Positions 39,165 to 48,260 of a stretch of DNA of 51,885 nt are shown here, in pieces; position 1 is the stretch's first letter; every line of letters starts with the position of its first letter. The notes beneath the pieces were generated by a model that did no database searches, was not told the DNA's origin, and saw only the letters and a list, made by a program, of their open reading frames with translations. The stretch is taken from the NCBI RefSeq assembly GCF_000733295.1, contig NZ_JPMI01000257.1, forward strand, positions 1-51,885, given 5' to 3'. The DNA is from Archangium violaceum Cb vi76. GTDB lineage: Bacteria; Myxococcota; Myxococcia; Myxococcales; Myxococcaceae. Made by a program: the position numbers and the translations under genes.

Positions 39165-40400
39165 ATGGCGGACTTTGGCATCAACGTCGACCCGGGTGAG
39201 GTCGGCCTGGATGCGCGGCGGCTGCGGCGCATCGACACGCATTTCCAGCGGTACGTGGACGACGGACGGCTCGCGGGCTGGCAGGTGATGGTGTCCCGCC
39301 GGGGCAAGGTCGCGCACCTGTCCTCGTACGGGCTCGCGGACAAGGAGGCTGGCCGCCCCGTCGAGACGGACACCCTCTGGCGCATCTACTCGATGACGAA
39401 GCCCATCACCTCCATCGCGGCGATGATGCTGTGGGAGGAGGGGGCGTTCGAGCTGTCCGATCCCGTCAGCCGGTGGTTGCCCGAGTTCTCCCAGCCGCGC
39501 GTCTACGTGGGAGGCTCCGCGGTCCGGCCCATCACCGTGCCCGCCATCGAGCCCATCCGCGTGTGGCACCTGCTCACGCACACCGCCGGGCTCACGTACG
39601 GCTTCCACCGCGTGCACGTCACCGATGAGATGTACCGGCTCCGTGGCTTCGAGCTCGGTGCCTCGGACTTCACGGACCTCGCCGCGTGCGTCCGAGGCTG
39701 GGCGGAGCTGCCGCTCGCCTTCCAGCCCGGTGCCGAGTGGAACTACTCGGTGGCCACGGACGTGCTCGGCCGGCTCGTCGAGGTCGTGTCCGGGCAGACG
39801 CTCGAGGCCTTCTTCCATGAGCGCATCCTCGGCCCGCTCGGGATGAAGGACACGATGTTCTGGTGCCCCGAGGACCGGCAGCACCGGCTGGCCGCGCTGT
39901 ATTCGGCGGACGCCTCGCGCACCCGGACGATCCGCTCCGAGGTGCTCGGCAAGGGCATCCTGAAGCCGCCTCCGTGGCTGTCGGGCGGCGGCGGGCTGGT
40001 GTCGACGACGCGCGATTACACGCGCTTCACGTGGATGCTCCTGAACGGCGGCGAGCTCGAGGGCACACGGCTGCTCTCCCCGAGGACCCTCCGCTACATG
40101 ACCCGGAACCACCTGCCCGGAGGCGCGGATCTCTCCGCATTCGGCCGGCCGCTGTTCGCCGAGACGCGCTACGACGGCGTCGGTTTCGGGCTCGGCTTCG
40201 CCGTGGTCCTGGATCCGGTGGCCTACCGCACGCTGTCCACCGCGGGCGAGTACCACTGGGGCGGCATGGCGAGCACCTCCTTCTGGGTGGACCCGGCCGA
40301 GGAGATGACCGTCGTCTTCATGACCCAGCTGCTCCCCTCGAACACCTATCCGCTGCGCTCGCAGTTGCGCCAGCTCGTCTACCAGTCACTCGTCGACTGA
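39165..40400 (+). CDS. serine beta-lactamase-like hydrolase/esterase
   Basis: A 411-residue penicillin-binding-protein-like hydrolase (class C/EstB family). The nucleophile motif S-x-x-K is S76-M-T-K79 in R-I-Y-S-M-T-K-P, the second motif is Y194-S-V in E-W-N-Y-S-V-A-T-D, and the third (K/H-x-G) is in Y-H-W-G-G-M-A-S near residue 365. No signal peptide, so a cytoplasmic esterase or D-amino acid peptidase is more likely than a secreted beta-lactamase. Length fits the EstB group. It follows the PhnD-like gene by 30 bp and could belong to that operon. Confidence 0.88.
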   Translation: MADFGINVDPGEVGLDARRLRRIDTHFQRYVDDGRLAGWQVMVSRRGKVAHLSSYGLADKEAGRPVETDTLWRIYSMTKPITSIAAMMLWEEGAFELSDPVSRWLPEFSQPRVYVGGSAVRPITVPAIEPIRVWHLLTHTAGLTYGFHRVHVTDEMYRLRGFELGASDFTDLAACVRGWAELPLAFQPGAEWNYSVATDVLGRLVEVVSGQTLEAFFHERILGPLGMKDTMFWCPEDRQHRLAALYSADASRTRTIRSEVLGKGILKPPPWLSGGGGLVSTTRDYTRFTWMLLNGGELEGTRLLSPRTLRYMTRNHLPGGADLSAFGRPLFAETRYDGVGFGLGFAVVLDPVAYRTLSTAGEYHWGGMASTSFWVDPAEEMTVVFMTQLLPSNTYPLRSQLRQLVYQSLVD

Positions 40401-40410
40401 GCGCCGGGCT

Positions 40411-41679
40411 CTACACGCCCTGAGCCGCTGCCCGCGCGGGGCCCAGCGCCCGGCCCTCGAGTGCGCTCGGGGCCACCGGGAGCTGCTCGACGCGGTACCG
40501 CGGCAGCGCGCGGAACAGCAGCCAGTCCCCGCTCTCGAGCGGCCCCTTCACCAGTTGCCCGGTGTCGAGCAACTGCCGGCCGATGGGGCTCGAGGGGTCA
40601 CCAAGCGTGAGCTGGTAGCGGAGCCGCTCCAGCCGTCCGTCCTCCAGCTTCACATGGCCCTCCACGTGGATGCTGTCGTCGCGGAGGAAGACGCGCGAGG
40701 CTCCCTCGACGCGGCCGTAGGAGTTGTCCGCGAGCACGAGCTCGAAGGAGTCCTCGCGCAACACCGAGGGACAGTCGCCGCTCGGCGTGTGGCCTACCAC
40801 CACCCGGTGGATGCCCGAGCGGGCGAGGGCCTCGATGAGGGCGGGGGAGGGCAGCCCGGGGTGGTTGCTCATATCGGCCATGCGTCCGTACACCACGCTG
40901 CCGAGGTTGATGCGCTCGCCGGGAATGGGGGCCTGGTAGGCGATGAGGGGCTCCCAGGCCGGAGTGCCGTCCGGCTCGAGGCGCTCCTCGCGGAAGGCCG
41001 AGAGCTGCTCGCGGTACCAGCGGTTGAGGGCCTCCACCCAGGCGTCCACGCCTTCCACGTGCTCGCCCGTGGGCACCGCCCCGAGGCTGCGCTCATGCAC
41101 CCCACCGTGGACGAAGAGCGTGTTGCCGGCGCGGTGGGCGAGCTGGCAGACGGACAGGTAGTCGCGCATGGCTCCCCCGGGGCGGACGTCCTCGAGGAAG
41201 CTGTCCACCACGTCCTCCTCGCTCACGGGCGTGCCGGTGCGCTCCAGCTCTTCGCGGCGGAACTCGAAGGCGCCACTGGCGCCCATGGTGTTGTCGAAGA
41301 TCCACCGCAGGAGCACCGGCCGGGGGGCGGCCCGCATGTCGGCGGGGGTTTTCGGGAGGGGGTGGCCGTTCAGCTCGCGCAGCAGGCGCAGCTTGTTGAT
41401 GTCCCGGTTGCCCGCCAGCAGCACCACCTGGGAGGGCTGCCTCCGCCGGGCCTCCAGCAGCGTACGCACGACGCGGAGCCCATCCGGCCCACGGTCCACG
41501 GCGTCTCCCCCGTAGACGAAGGTGGCGCCGGGACGCACCACCAACCGCTTCCCGGCCTCGAGGTGCACGTGCGGGTTGTCCTGGCAGAAGCTGTCCAGCT
41601 TTTCCCAGATGCCCTCCACGTCCGTGAGGTAGGCGATGGGGTGGTCGGAGCTGCTCGTCCCGGGACGGGTGTTCGCCAT
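40411..41679 (-). CDS. metallophosphoesterase family protein
   Basis: A 422-residue predicted metallophosphatase from ATG 41679. The calcineurin-like signature parts are present: Y-L-T-D-V-E-G (replacing D-x-H), G-G-D-A-V-D-R-G-P (GDxxDRG, about residue 55-63), G-N-R-D-I-N-K (GNH/R-type, about 87-93), V-H-G-G-V-H (about 193-198), and V-V-G-H-T-P (GHT, about 290). The first motif has D-V-E rather than D-x-H and the third is G-N-R-D in place of G-N-H-D, so the metal site differs from the standard one. It is convergent with the esterase gene. Substrate unknown; protein or nucleotide phosphatases both fit. Confidence 0.85.
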   Translation of the reverse strand: MANTRPGTSSSDHPIAYLTDVEGIWEKLDSFCQDNPHVHLEAGKRLVVRPGATFVYGGDAVDRGPDGLRVVRTLLEARRRQPSQVVLLAGNRDINKLRLLRELNGHPLPKTPADMRAAPRPVLLRWIFDNTMGASGAFEFRREELERTGTPVSEEDVVDSFLEDVRPGGAMRDYLSVCQLAHRAGNTLFVHGGVHERSLGAVPTGEHVEGVDAWVEALNRWYREQLSAFREERLEPDGTPAWEPLIAYQAPIPGERINLGSVVYGRMADMSNHPGLPSPALIEALARSGIHRVVVGHTPSGDCPSVLREDSFELVLADNSYGRVEGASRVFLRDDSIHVEGHVKLEDGRLERLRYQLTLGDPSSPIGRQLLDTGQLVKGPLESGDWLLFRALPRYRVEQLPVAPSALEGRALGPARAAAQGV

Positions 41680-41733
41680 GGGGAAAGGGTGCTCCTCCGG
41701 ACAGGGTCTGTCACCCCTATTCCTGGTGTGCAA

Positions 41734-42282
41734 CTACACCTCGTCCCAGAGGGCGGCGAGCTCCAGCTCCAGCGCTTCGAAGGGTTCGGCGCGCACCCGG
41801 GCCGTGCCGGTATGGGTGGCCAGCGGTGAGTAGTGTGCCCCGTCCAACCGGAGTACCTCCAGCGTGCGAGCTTCCGGCTCCAGGAACCACATGTGCCGGA
41901 TGCCTTCGCGGGCATACACGGGGAGCTTGGCCTTCCGGTCCAGCCTGGCCGTGGAGGGAGAGAGCACTTCGCACACCCAGTCCGGCGCGAGCGTGATGGC
42001 CGCGGTTCGCGGTGCACGCGGCATCCGCTCTCTGCGCCAGCCGGCAATGTCCGGCACCAGCACGTCCTCCCCCATGTGCAGCTCTGGTTCATCCAGGAGG
42101 ACCCATCCGCCGGGGCCCCCTCGATGAAATGCCACGTTCAACCTCGCCCCCAGTACGGAGGACGCCGTTGTGTGAGGCACTGCTGGCCGGGGACTGGCGT
42201 ACAGCTCCCCATCGATGAGCTCCCCCACCACATGCTCCGGGAGCGCCTCCAGGTCCGCGTAGGTGGCTCGTTCACGTCCCAT
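41734..42282 (-). CDS. Uma2 family (DUF820) putative endonuclease
   Basis: A 182-residue Uma2 protein. I prefer ATG 42282 (M-G-R-E-R-A-T-Y-A-D-L), with GAGGGAAG just upstream; ATG 42321 would add 13 residues. Family blocks are E-L-I-D-G-E-L-Y-A-S-P (about 20-30), L-V-P-D-I-A-G-W (about 72-79, with the catalytic Asp), W-V-C-E-V-L-S-P-S-T (about 101-110) and R-E-G-I-R-H-M-W-F-L-E-P. This is the compact version, without the coiled-coil tail of the protein at 14594. Nuclease activity is predicted for the fold only. A perfect palindrome is located 63 bp upstream of the start (42345). Confidence 0.88.
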   Translation of the reverse strand: MGRERATYADLEALPEHVVGELIDGELYASPRPAVPHTTASSVLGARLNVAFHRGGPGGWVLLDEPELHMGEDVLVPDIAGWRRERMPRAPRTAAITLAPDWVCEVLSPSTARLDRKAKLPVYAREGIRHMWFLEPEARTLEVLRLDGAHYSPLATHTGTARVRAEPFEALELELAALWDEV

Positions 42283-42344
42283 GACTTCCCTCGGTCCCTC
42301 GACGCCCGTCTCCGTTTCCATGGAGCCGGTCTAACACTCCGGTC

Positions 42345-42359
42345 TGACGTGTCACGTCA
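42345..42359. promoter_or_regulatory. 15-bp palindrome upstream of Uma2 gene
   Basis: TGACGTG and CACGTCA around a central T, perfect 7-bp arms, between the Uma2 gene start and the kinase stop. Form and position suit a dimeric regulator operator. Confidence 0.5.
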
Positions 42360-42463
42360 CCCAGGTCCATCTTCCCTCTGAAGTTGCCTCCGGACCAACA
42401 GAATGTCCATGGGGCTCCACACGAGCCGCCTGTCCGCCTGCCCACGAGAGCACCCGGGAGGGC

Positions 42464-43636
42464 CTACGTCTCCTCGGTGTCCTCGCCAGGAGCGCGGACC
42501 GGAGCGGGACGCCGGGCGGCGGGAGCCTGTGCGGCCTGCGCCCGGCCCTTCGGAGGCGTGGCGCCAGCGGGACGGGCCTGCTTCACCGGGGCCGCCTGGG
42601 CCTGCGCGGGCGCCACCTTGGTCGAGGACGGCGAGCTGATCTCCCGCGCCAGCCGTGGATCGTACTGGATGACGGTGGGCTCGCTGGCGAAGCGCTCCTC
42701 CTCGAGCTCCGTGGAGAACAGCTCCTTCATGAAGGCGGTGAGGTGGGCCGGGGTGCCCGGGAGCCGCTCGGCGAGCAGGAAGTCCTCGAGCGCGAGCTGG
42801 AACTCCCCGGCGCTCTGGAAGCGCTCCTCGCGCTTGCGGGCCAGCGCCTTCATCACCACGGCGTCCAGCGACTTCGGAATGCCGGGCACGGCCTCGGAGG
42901 GCAGAATCACCTTGGCGCCGACCACGGCCTTGAGGGTGGCCAGGTCCGACTCGCGCTTGAAGAGCCGCTGGCTGGTGAGCAGCTCGTAGAAGACGATGCC
43001 CAGGCCGTACACGTCCGAGCGCGCGTCGAGCTCCTCGTCGCGGGCCTGCTCCGGGGACATGTACGCGTGCTTGCCCTTGATGGTGCCCACCACCGTGTGG
43101 CTCAGCTTCCCGGACACCTTGGCCACGCCGAAGTCGATCAGCTTCACGTTGCCGTTGAAGCCCACGAGCACGTTCTGCGGCGACACGTCCCGGTGGATCA
43201 GCCCCAGCTTGCGGCCCGAGGGCGAGCGCGCCTGGTGCGCGTGATCCAACCCCGCGGCGGCGTCCGCGATGATGCGGCACTTGAGCCCCAGGGGCAGCCC
43301 GCCCTTGCGGTGGTTGGCGCGGGCGTTCACCTGACTGACGGCCTCGCCCTGGACGTACTCCATGGCGATGTACAGCACGCCGTCCACGTCCCCCAGCTCG
43401 TAGATTTGAGCGATGTTCGGGTGGTTGAGGATGCCGGCGATGCGGGCCTCGTCCAGGAACATCTTGATGAAGTCCGTGTCCTCGGAGAGGTGGGGCAGCA
43501 GCCGCTTGACGACGAGCAGCTTCTGGAAGCCCACGGGCCCTTTCTGCCGGGCCAGGAAGACCTGGCCCATCCCGCCAGTCGCCAGTTTTCGGAGCAGCTC
43601 GTAACGGCCGAAGGTTTCCACGGAGGACCCAACCAT
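42464..43636 (-). CDS. Ser/Thr protein kinase
   Basis: A 390-residue Hanks-type kinase. Glycine loop L-A-T-G-G-M-G-Q-V-F (18-27), ATP lysine K44 in V-V-K-R, a H-R-D-V-S-P-Q-N-V-L catalytic loop (about 147-156), D-F-G (about 168-170) and A-Y-M-S-P-E-Q (APE variant, about 191-197). HRDVSPQN is the form frequent in myxobacterial kinases; the lysine that usually follows (HRDLKPxN) is replaced by serine. The C-terminal 90 residues are a low-complexity Ala/Pro/Gln-rich tail (G-A-T-P-P-K-G-R-A-Q-A-A-Q) with no domain or membrane span. It is probably cytoplasmic. A 9-bp stem hairpin (43662) precedes it on the same strand. Confidence 0.94.
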   Translation of the reverse strand: MVGSSVETFGRYELLRKLATGGMGQVFLARQKGPVGFQKLLVVKRLLPHLSEDTDFIKMFLDEARIAGILNHPNIAQIYELGDVDGVLYIAMEYVQGEAVSQVNARANHRKGGLPLGLKCRIIADAAAGLDHAHQARSPSGRKLGLIHRDVSPQNVLVGFNGNVKLIDFGVAKVSGKLSHTVVGTIKGKHAYMSPEQARDEELDARSDVYGLGIVFYELLTSQRLFKRESDLATLKAVVGAKVILPSEAVPGIPKSLDAVVMKALARKREERFQSAGEFQLALEDFLLAERLPGTPAHLTAFMKELFSTELEEERFASEPTVIQYDPRLAREISSPSSTKVAPAQAQAAPVKQARPAGATPPKGRAQAAQAPAARRPAPVRAPGEDTEET

Positions 43637-43661
43637 AGCCCCCCCCGGGCCACGAGCGGAA

Positions 43662-43688
43662 GGGACCCCGCGCGCTTGACGGGGTCCC
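43662..43688 (-). terminator. hairpin between ASH-domain lipoprotein and kinase genes
   Basis: Perfect 9-bp arms GGGACCCCG / CGGGGTCCC with nine-base loop. On the minus strand it lies 34-60 bp after the stop of the large lipoprotein gene and just before the kinase start, so it should separate the two transcripts. No T-run. Confidence 0.6.
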
Positions 43689-43721
43689 TGGAATCCCCTT
43701 GGGGAGCCCTCGGAGGAGCCC

Positions 43722-46700
43722 TCAGGGGGGGCTCACGGGGGTGACCACGCAGGCGCTGCGGTAGCGGACCTCGATGAGCTGGCCCAGGGTGGGCACCGCG
43801 GCGGGCTGGAAGACGACTGCGTTACGCGCCGGGTCATAGAACCACTGGTCCTCGGGCAGCCCCCGGCCCTGGACGCGCACGGACATCTCCGCGGTGCCGT
43901 TGGGCGTGGCGCTCAGGGAGAAGTCCGCCTGGGGCTCGCCGGCACGCTGGAGCAGCTTGTCCAGGAAGGGGCCGTAGTTGCCGATGCAGATGGAGTCCAC
44001 CGCGCCGCCCGTGCGCTGCGCCACGCTGGAGAAGCGAGGCCCGGGCCCACCGGCGGTGCTGCAGCGCGAGTCGGTGGGCACCAGCGCGTAGAGCTGGGTG
44101 CGGTGCGCCATGCCCGTGCCCTTCACGGCCTGGAGGAACTGCACGTAGCTCTCCGGGTCGAAGCCCGAGTGGTCGTCCTCGTCGGACACCACCACCACCG
44201 CGAGCCGGGCCGTGGAGCGGATGAAGCCCAGGTTGCCGTCGTTGGGCAGCGGGGTGCGCGGATCATCCGCGCTGGTGGCCAGGGGAGAGGAGAGCGCCTG
44301 GCGCATCGTCTCCAGGCCCTGCACCAGGTTGTGGCACAGCCCCAGCTCGTCGATGTTGGCCTGCACCGTCGCGGCCGCCGTGGCCGCGGTGCTGGAGATG
44401 GCCCGGGCGCGCCGGCCATCCACCGGGGCGAGCCGTCCGGCCTCACCGCCGCCCGCCGGGCCGCCGCACACGCCAGCCCGGGCACCCAGGCCCGTGCTCG
44501 TGACGCCCAGGCGCAGATCCACGCCCTCCGTCCGCGCGCGCTCGATCCACCCGGGCAGGGCCGCCTTCAGCCGCGCCTGGAAGGTGTCCATGGTGGTGGT
44601 GTTGGACACCACGAAGAGGACGTCCAGCTGGCTGTCCGTGCCCTGGATGAAGCGGTCCAGCTGCAGTCCCTCGTGGTTCGTCTCCGCCAGCAGCGGGACG
44701 AGCAGCGGCGCCGTCTCGTTCTCGGCGGACACGTAGAAGGGCGTGTAGTGCTGGCCGTGCACGTTGCGATCGTAGGAGAACTCCACCTCCACGCCCTCGC
44801 CGGGCGCCAGCATGCGCGGCAGGGCCATCGGCGTCACCTGGTGGAACTGGGAGCTGGTGCCCGCGCCCAGCAAGGCGTCCGTCATGACGACGGGCGCGGC
44901 GCACTGGTTGGAGATGAGCGTGCGCCGGGGCATGGCCGGGCAGTCGTAGCGGATGGGCCCGAAGTCCACGAAGGTCGGCGCGGCCACCAGGCAGCTCGCC
45001 TGCGACACGCCGCGGAGGGGCAGCGTCACCGTGGGCGTCGCCGGGTTGTTCACCGTCAGCTTCAGCTCGCCCTGGAACTGGCCGGGGGCCTGGGGCCGGA
45101 AGGCGATCATCGCGCTGAAGGCCGAGTCGTACGGCACCACGCCGCCCGCGAGCTTGCCACCGGGCATGAAGAAGGCGCCACCCGCGTCATTGGACAGGTG
45201 GATGTCCTTCACCGCGCACTCCTCGCGGCCCGGGTTGCGGAAGTAGAAGCCCAGCACGGCGCCCCGGCCCGGCTCCACGTTGCCGAAGTCCAGCGCCGGC
45301 TGCGGGTGCAGCTCGAAGACGCAGGGGCCCGTGGTCCTCGCGCGGCCGGTGAGGATGATCTCCCGCTCGGGGTTGATCAAATCGTCCGAGAGGAGCACCA
45401 GCGTGGCCGTCCAGGGCCCATCGCCGCGGGGCTCGAAGTACACCGTCAGGTCCAGCGCGTCCGCCCCCGGAGCGATGGGGATGTTGTCCGCGCCCAGCGC
45501 CGGCCAGGCGGTGCCCGCCCTCCAGGGCTGGGGCGCCTTGCCGCGCAGGGGCACGTCCACCGAGAAATGCTCCGCGGCGCCGGTGCCCCGCACACCCTGG
45601 AAGTACAGGTTGCCGATGGTGCCGCCGTTGGTCAGGCGGATCGTCTTGCCCACCTTGCCGCCCACGGGCAGCTCGCCGAAGTCCAGCGCCAGCGGGGCCA
45701 CCGCCAGCCGGGGCCGGCCGCCGCTCGCGTCCAGGGCCACCTGCGTCTGGCGCGGCTTGTCCGACTCGTAGCCCACCGTCAGCGTGGCCTGGGTGGGCCC
45801 GGAGGTGCGCGCCGCGAATTCCATGGGGAGCTTCACCACCTCGCCCGGCTTCACCTCCGTGGCGCGCACGGCCGCCAGCGGCGTGAAGGCCCGGTCATCC
45901 GTGGTCAGCTCCTGGAGGGTGACCGGCCGCCAGGTGATGTTGCGCGCGCGCGTGAAGGACTGCGTGCGCTCGTGCACGGGAATCAAATCGAAGGGGATGG
46001 GCGAGGGCTCGAAGACGAAGGCGCTCGCCACCGAGCGGCCCGACAGCTCCGCCGTGGACGGAGTGCAGGTGGCGCAGGGCTTCACCTCCACCAGCGCGCG
46101 CATGTCCCCGAGCTCCGTGGGCAGGTAGCGCGTCTCCACCTGGCGCGTGGCATGCGGCGGCACGGTGAGGGTGTCCGTGCGGAACGCGTCCGCCGCCGCG
46201 CCCTTCACCGTCACGGTGAGCGGCAGATCCACCGGGTTGGTGATGGTGAGGCGCAGCGTGCGCTCGCTGTCCACCTCCAGCGTCTCGAAGTCCAGCACGG
46301 GCGGTTGGATGTCGATGGGCAGGGGCACGCCCTGACCCGTCACCCGCACCGTGTGCTCCCGGCCCGAGTTGGCATCCGTGGTGACGTGGACCCGCTCCTC
46401 CGCGGGGCCCTCGGCGAGTGGACGGAAGCGCACGCGCACCACCTTCTCGTCACCCGGCATCACCCGGTCCTCGCCCTCGAAGAAGACCTCGTACGAGGGG
46501 TTGCCCTCGAGCTTCAGCGCCTCCAGCACACGGAAGGGCACGTAACCCACGTTACGTAGACGCACGCTCTCCTCGCGCCGGTGCCCGACCTGCACCTCGC
46601 CGAAGTCGAGTACACTCGGCTCCACCGCCGCCGTGGCCACCACCGAGCGGGTGTTCCCCGGCTCGTGGCACGCGGCCAGTAGCACCGCCAGCAGCGACAG

Positions 46701-46736
46701 CCCGATGATCCGTCCACCGCTCAGCCCCGTTCTCAT
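43722..46736 (-). CDS. large lipoprotein with ASH (SPD-2/Hydin-type) repeats and degenerate VWA-like domain
   Basis: A 1004-residue exported protein from ATG 46736. Signal peptide with lipobox L-A-A-C (Cys about 23). From about 35 to 670 there are six or so Ig-like ASH/choice-of-anchor-D repeats, recognised by V-L-D-F-G-E-V-Q-V-G, L-A-L-D-F-G-E-L-P-V-G, P-A-L-D-F-G-N-V-E-P-G and F-V-D-F-G-P-I. From about 690 a VWA-like Rossmann segment begins L-D-V-L-F-V-V-S-N-T-T-T-M, where the MIDAS D-x-S-x-S is degenerate (S-x-T-x-T). The C-terminal ~90 residues form another beta-sandwich. A surface scaffold on the outer membrane is the most likely role; metal-dependent binding by the VWA part is doubtful. 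Confidence 0.87.
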   Translation of the reverse strand: MRTGLSGGRIIGLSLLAVLLAACHEPGNTRSVVATAAVEPSVLDFGEVQVGHRREESVRLRNVGYVPFRVLEALKLEGNPSYEVFFEGEDRVMPGDEKVVRVRFRPLAEGPAEERVHVTTDANSGREHTVRVTGQGVPLPIDIQPPVLDFETLEVDSERTLRLTITNPVDLPLTVTVKGAAADAFRTDTLTVPPHATRQVETRYLPTELGDMRALVEVKPCATCTPSTAELSGRSVASAFVFEPSPIPFDLIPVHERTQSFTRARNITWRPVTLQELTTDDRAFTPLAAVRATEVKPGEVVKLPMEFAARTSGPTQATLTVGYESDKPRQTQVALDASGGRPRLAVAPLALDFGELPVGGKVGKTIRLTNGGTIGNLYFQGVRGTGAAEHFSVDVPLRGKAPQPWRAGTAWPALGADNIPIAPGADALDLTVYFEPRGDGPWTATLVLLSDDLINPEREIILTGRARTTGPCVFELHPQPALDFGNVEPGRGAVLGFYFRNPGREECAVKDIHLSNDAGGAFFMPGGKLAGGVVPYDSAFSAMIAFRPQAPGQFQGELKLTVNNPATPTVTLPLRGVSQASCLVAAPTFVDFGPIRYDCPAMPRRTLISNQCAAPVVMTDALLGAGTSSQFHQVTPMALPRMLAPGEGVEVEFSYDRNVHGQHYTPFYVSAENETAPLLVPLLAETNHEGLQLDRFIQGTDSQLDVLFVVSNTTTMDTFQARLKAALPGWIERARTEGVDLRLGVTSTGLGARAGVCGGPAGGGEAGRLAPVDGRRARAISSTAATAAATVQANIDELGLCHNLVQGLETMRQALSSPLATSADDPRTPLPNDGNLGFIRSTARLAVVVVSDEDDHSGFDPESYVQFLQAVKGTGMAHRTQLYALVPTDSRCSTAGGPGPRFSSVAQRTGGAVDSICIGNYGPFLDKLLQRAGEPQADFSLSATPNGTAEMSVRVQGRGLPEDQWFYDPARNAVVFQPAAVPTLGQLIEVRYRSACVVTPVSPP

Positions 46737-46927
46737 CACCTGATCTCGCCTCGCGCCCATCCGGCAGGGCCTCGATGCAAATGGGCGACCAACCCTCTGT
46801 CGACTGGGGAGTCCAGTGAAACCAGGGGGTTGGCCGAAGGCGTGGATGTGGGATGGGAACGGAGGGAATCCGCTTACCCTGAAGGGTGGAAGGGATTTTC
46901 CCGGGTTGCCAGAGGGCCCGGGGCGGA

Positions 46928-47785
46928 CTAGCGGGCCGGTTGGATGAGCTCCACCAGGGCGCGCGCCACGGCCTCGGGCTGCTCCAGGTGGACGTGGTGC
47001 CCGCCGGGGATGACGAGCGGGGGCGGTATCCGCAGGGCCGCCATCCTCGCCTGGAGGCGCTCCTCGTCGAAGCGGAAGCCCTCACTGCCGAGGATCAACC
47101 GCACGGGGCAGGTGACGGCGGAGGAGAGGGCGAGCCACTGCGCGTCGTCGTAGCCGAAGGCGAAGCGGCGGCGGTGGGCGGGATCGAAGGTGAAGACGAG
47201 GCCCCCCTCCACGGGCAGGGTGCCATGGCGGGCCAGGTGGAGCGCGACGCTCTCGGGCAGGGAGGGGGTGTTCTCCCGCAGACGGGCGGCGGCGGCCTCC
47301 ACGGTGGGGTAGCGCTTGCGGTTGGGCGGGCGCTCCAGGTCGTCGAGGAAGCCGCGCAGCCGCACGAGCGCGTTCTCGGGAGGGCCGCCGGTGGGGCCGA
47401 GGCTCTCGATGAGGCCGAGGCTGAGGACGCGCTCGGGGCGCGCGGCGGCGTAGGCGGTGGCGACGATGCCGCCGAGCGAGTGGCCGACGAAGTGCGCCGA
47501 CTTCAACCCGGTGGCGCGCAGCACGGCCTCCACGTCCACCAGGTGCTCGGCGAACTGGTAGTGGGCGTGGCCCGGCAGGTGCGCGCTGCGGCCCATGCCG
47601 CGGAAGTCGAGCAGCACCAGCCGCCACGAGTCCGGCAGGTGCTCGGCGACGAGGTCGAAGCTATGGGAATGATCCAGCCAGCCGTGGAGGAACACCACGG
47701 CGGGAGCGCCCCCGGGATTGCGCTGGCGCACGTGGAGGGCGAGGCCCTGGGCATCGACTGTGAACGACTCGAAAGAAGAGGACAA
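46928..47785 (-). CDS. alpha/beta hydrolase
   Basis: A 285-residue alpha/beta hydrolase. Oxyanion segment H-G-W-L-D-H-S (34-40), nucleophile S103 in G-H-S-L-G-G (elbow), the acid probably in F-R-F-D-E-E-R near residue 237, and the histidine in P-G-G-H-H-V-H-L-E near 262. No signal peptide. The fold fits esterase, epoxide or C-C bond hydrolases, and substrate cannot be specified. It is transcribed away from the large lipoprotein gene, with 190 bp between. Confidence 0.9.
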   Translation of the reverse strand: MSSSFESFTVDAQGLALHVRQRNPGGAPAVVFLHGWLDHSHSFDLVAEHLPDSWRLVLLDFRGMGRSAHLPGHAHYQFAEHLVDVEAVLRATGLKSAHFVGHSLGGIVATAYAAARPERVLSLGLIESLGPTGGPPENALVRLRGFLDDLERPPNRKRYPTVEAAAARLRENTPSLPESVALHLARHGTLPVEGGLVFTFDPAHRRRFAFGYDDAQWLALSSAVTCPVRLILGSEGFRFDEERLQARMAALRIPPPLVIPGGHHVHLEQPEAVARALVELIQPAR

Positions 47786-47870
47786 CGGCGGCTCCTTGCG
47801 GGCCGGTGAAGACTACTCCGGCCGGTGCCGCATGACGCATCCGGCCGCCGTTGGGTACGGCGCGTGGGAC

Positions 47871-48038
47871 TCAGGCCTGGAGTTGGACGGGCTCCACGGG
47901 CGCCGAGAGCATCAGGGCGAGCTGCTTCGCCTGTCCCTCGGAGGTGCACCGGTACTCCTGCACCTTCCCGTTGGCCTTCTCCAGGCGGAGGACCCACACA
48001 TCAGCTTCCTTGGACACAATGGAACGAACCTGCGACAT
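47871..48038 (-). CDS. 55-residue conserved-looking small protein
   Basis: A complete small frame from ATG 48038 to TGA 47871, preceded by an ideal ribosome site AAAGGAGG ending about six bases upstream, the best in the window. The product M-S-Q-V-R-S-I-V-S-K-E-A-D-V-W-V-L-R-L-E-K is beta-strand-like to residue 30 and helical in the second half (E-G-Q-A-K-Q-L-A-L-M-L), with one cysteine. No signal or membrane span. The strong translation start and regular amphipathic pattern argue for a real gene that is easily missed. No family recognised. Confidence 0.75.
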   Translation of the reverse strand: MSQVRSIVSKEADVWVLRLEKANGKVQEYRCTSEGQAKQLALMLSAPVEPVQLQA

Positions 48039-48260
48039 GGCTGCCTCCTTTGAGGGCTGCCTTCCCCCGCTCCTCTCTCAAGCATGCGGCGTGCCGACGA
48101 CCGGGTTTGGACGGTCCACAAGGAATCCAGGGATTTAGCGCCTGCCTGCCTCTGCCGGAGTGACAAATTTTGCGGAGGGGAGCGACAAAACGTGCGTGTA
48201 GGTCTGCACCTTTTGCACAGTGCTCCAGCGTGACCGCAAAGGTTCACATTTTCTCGAATC

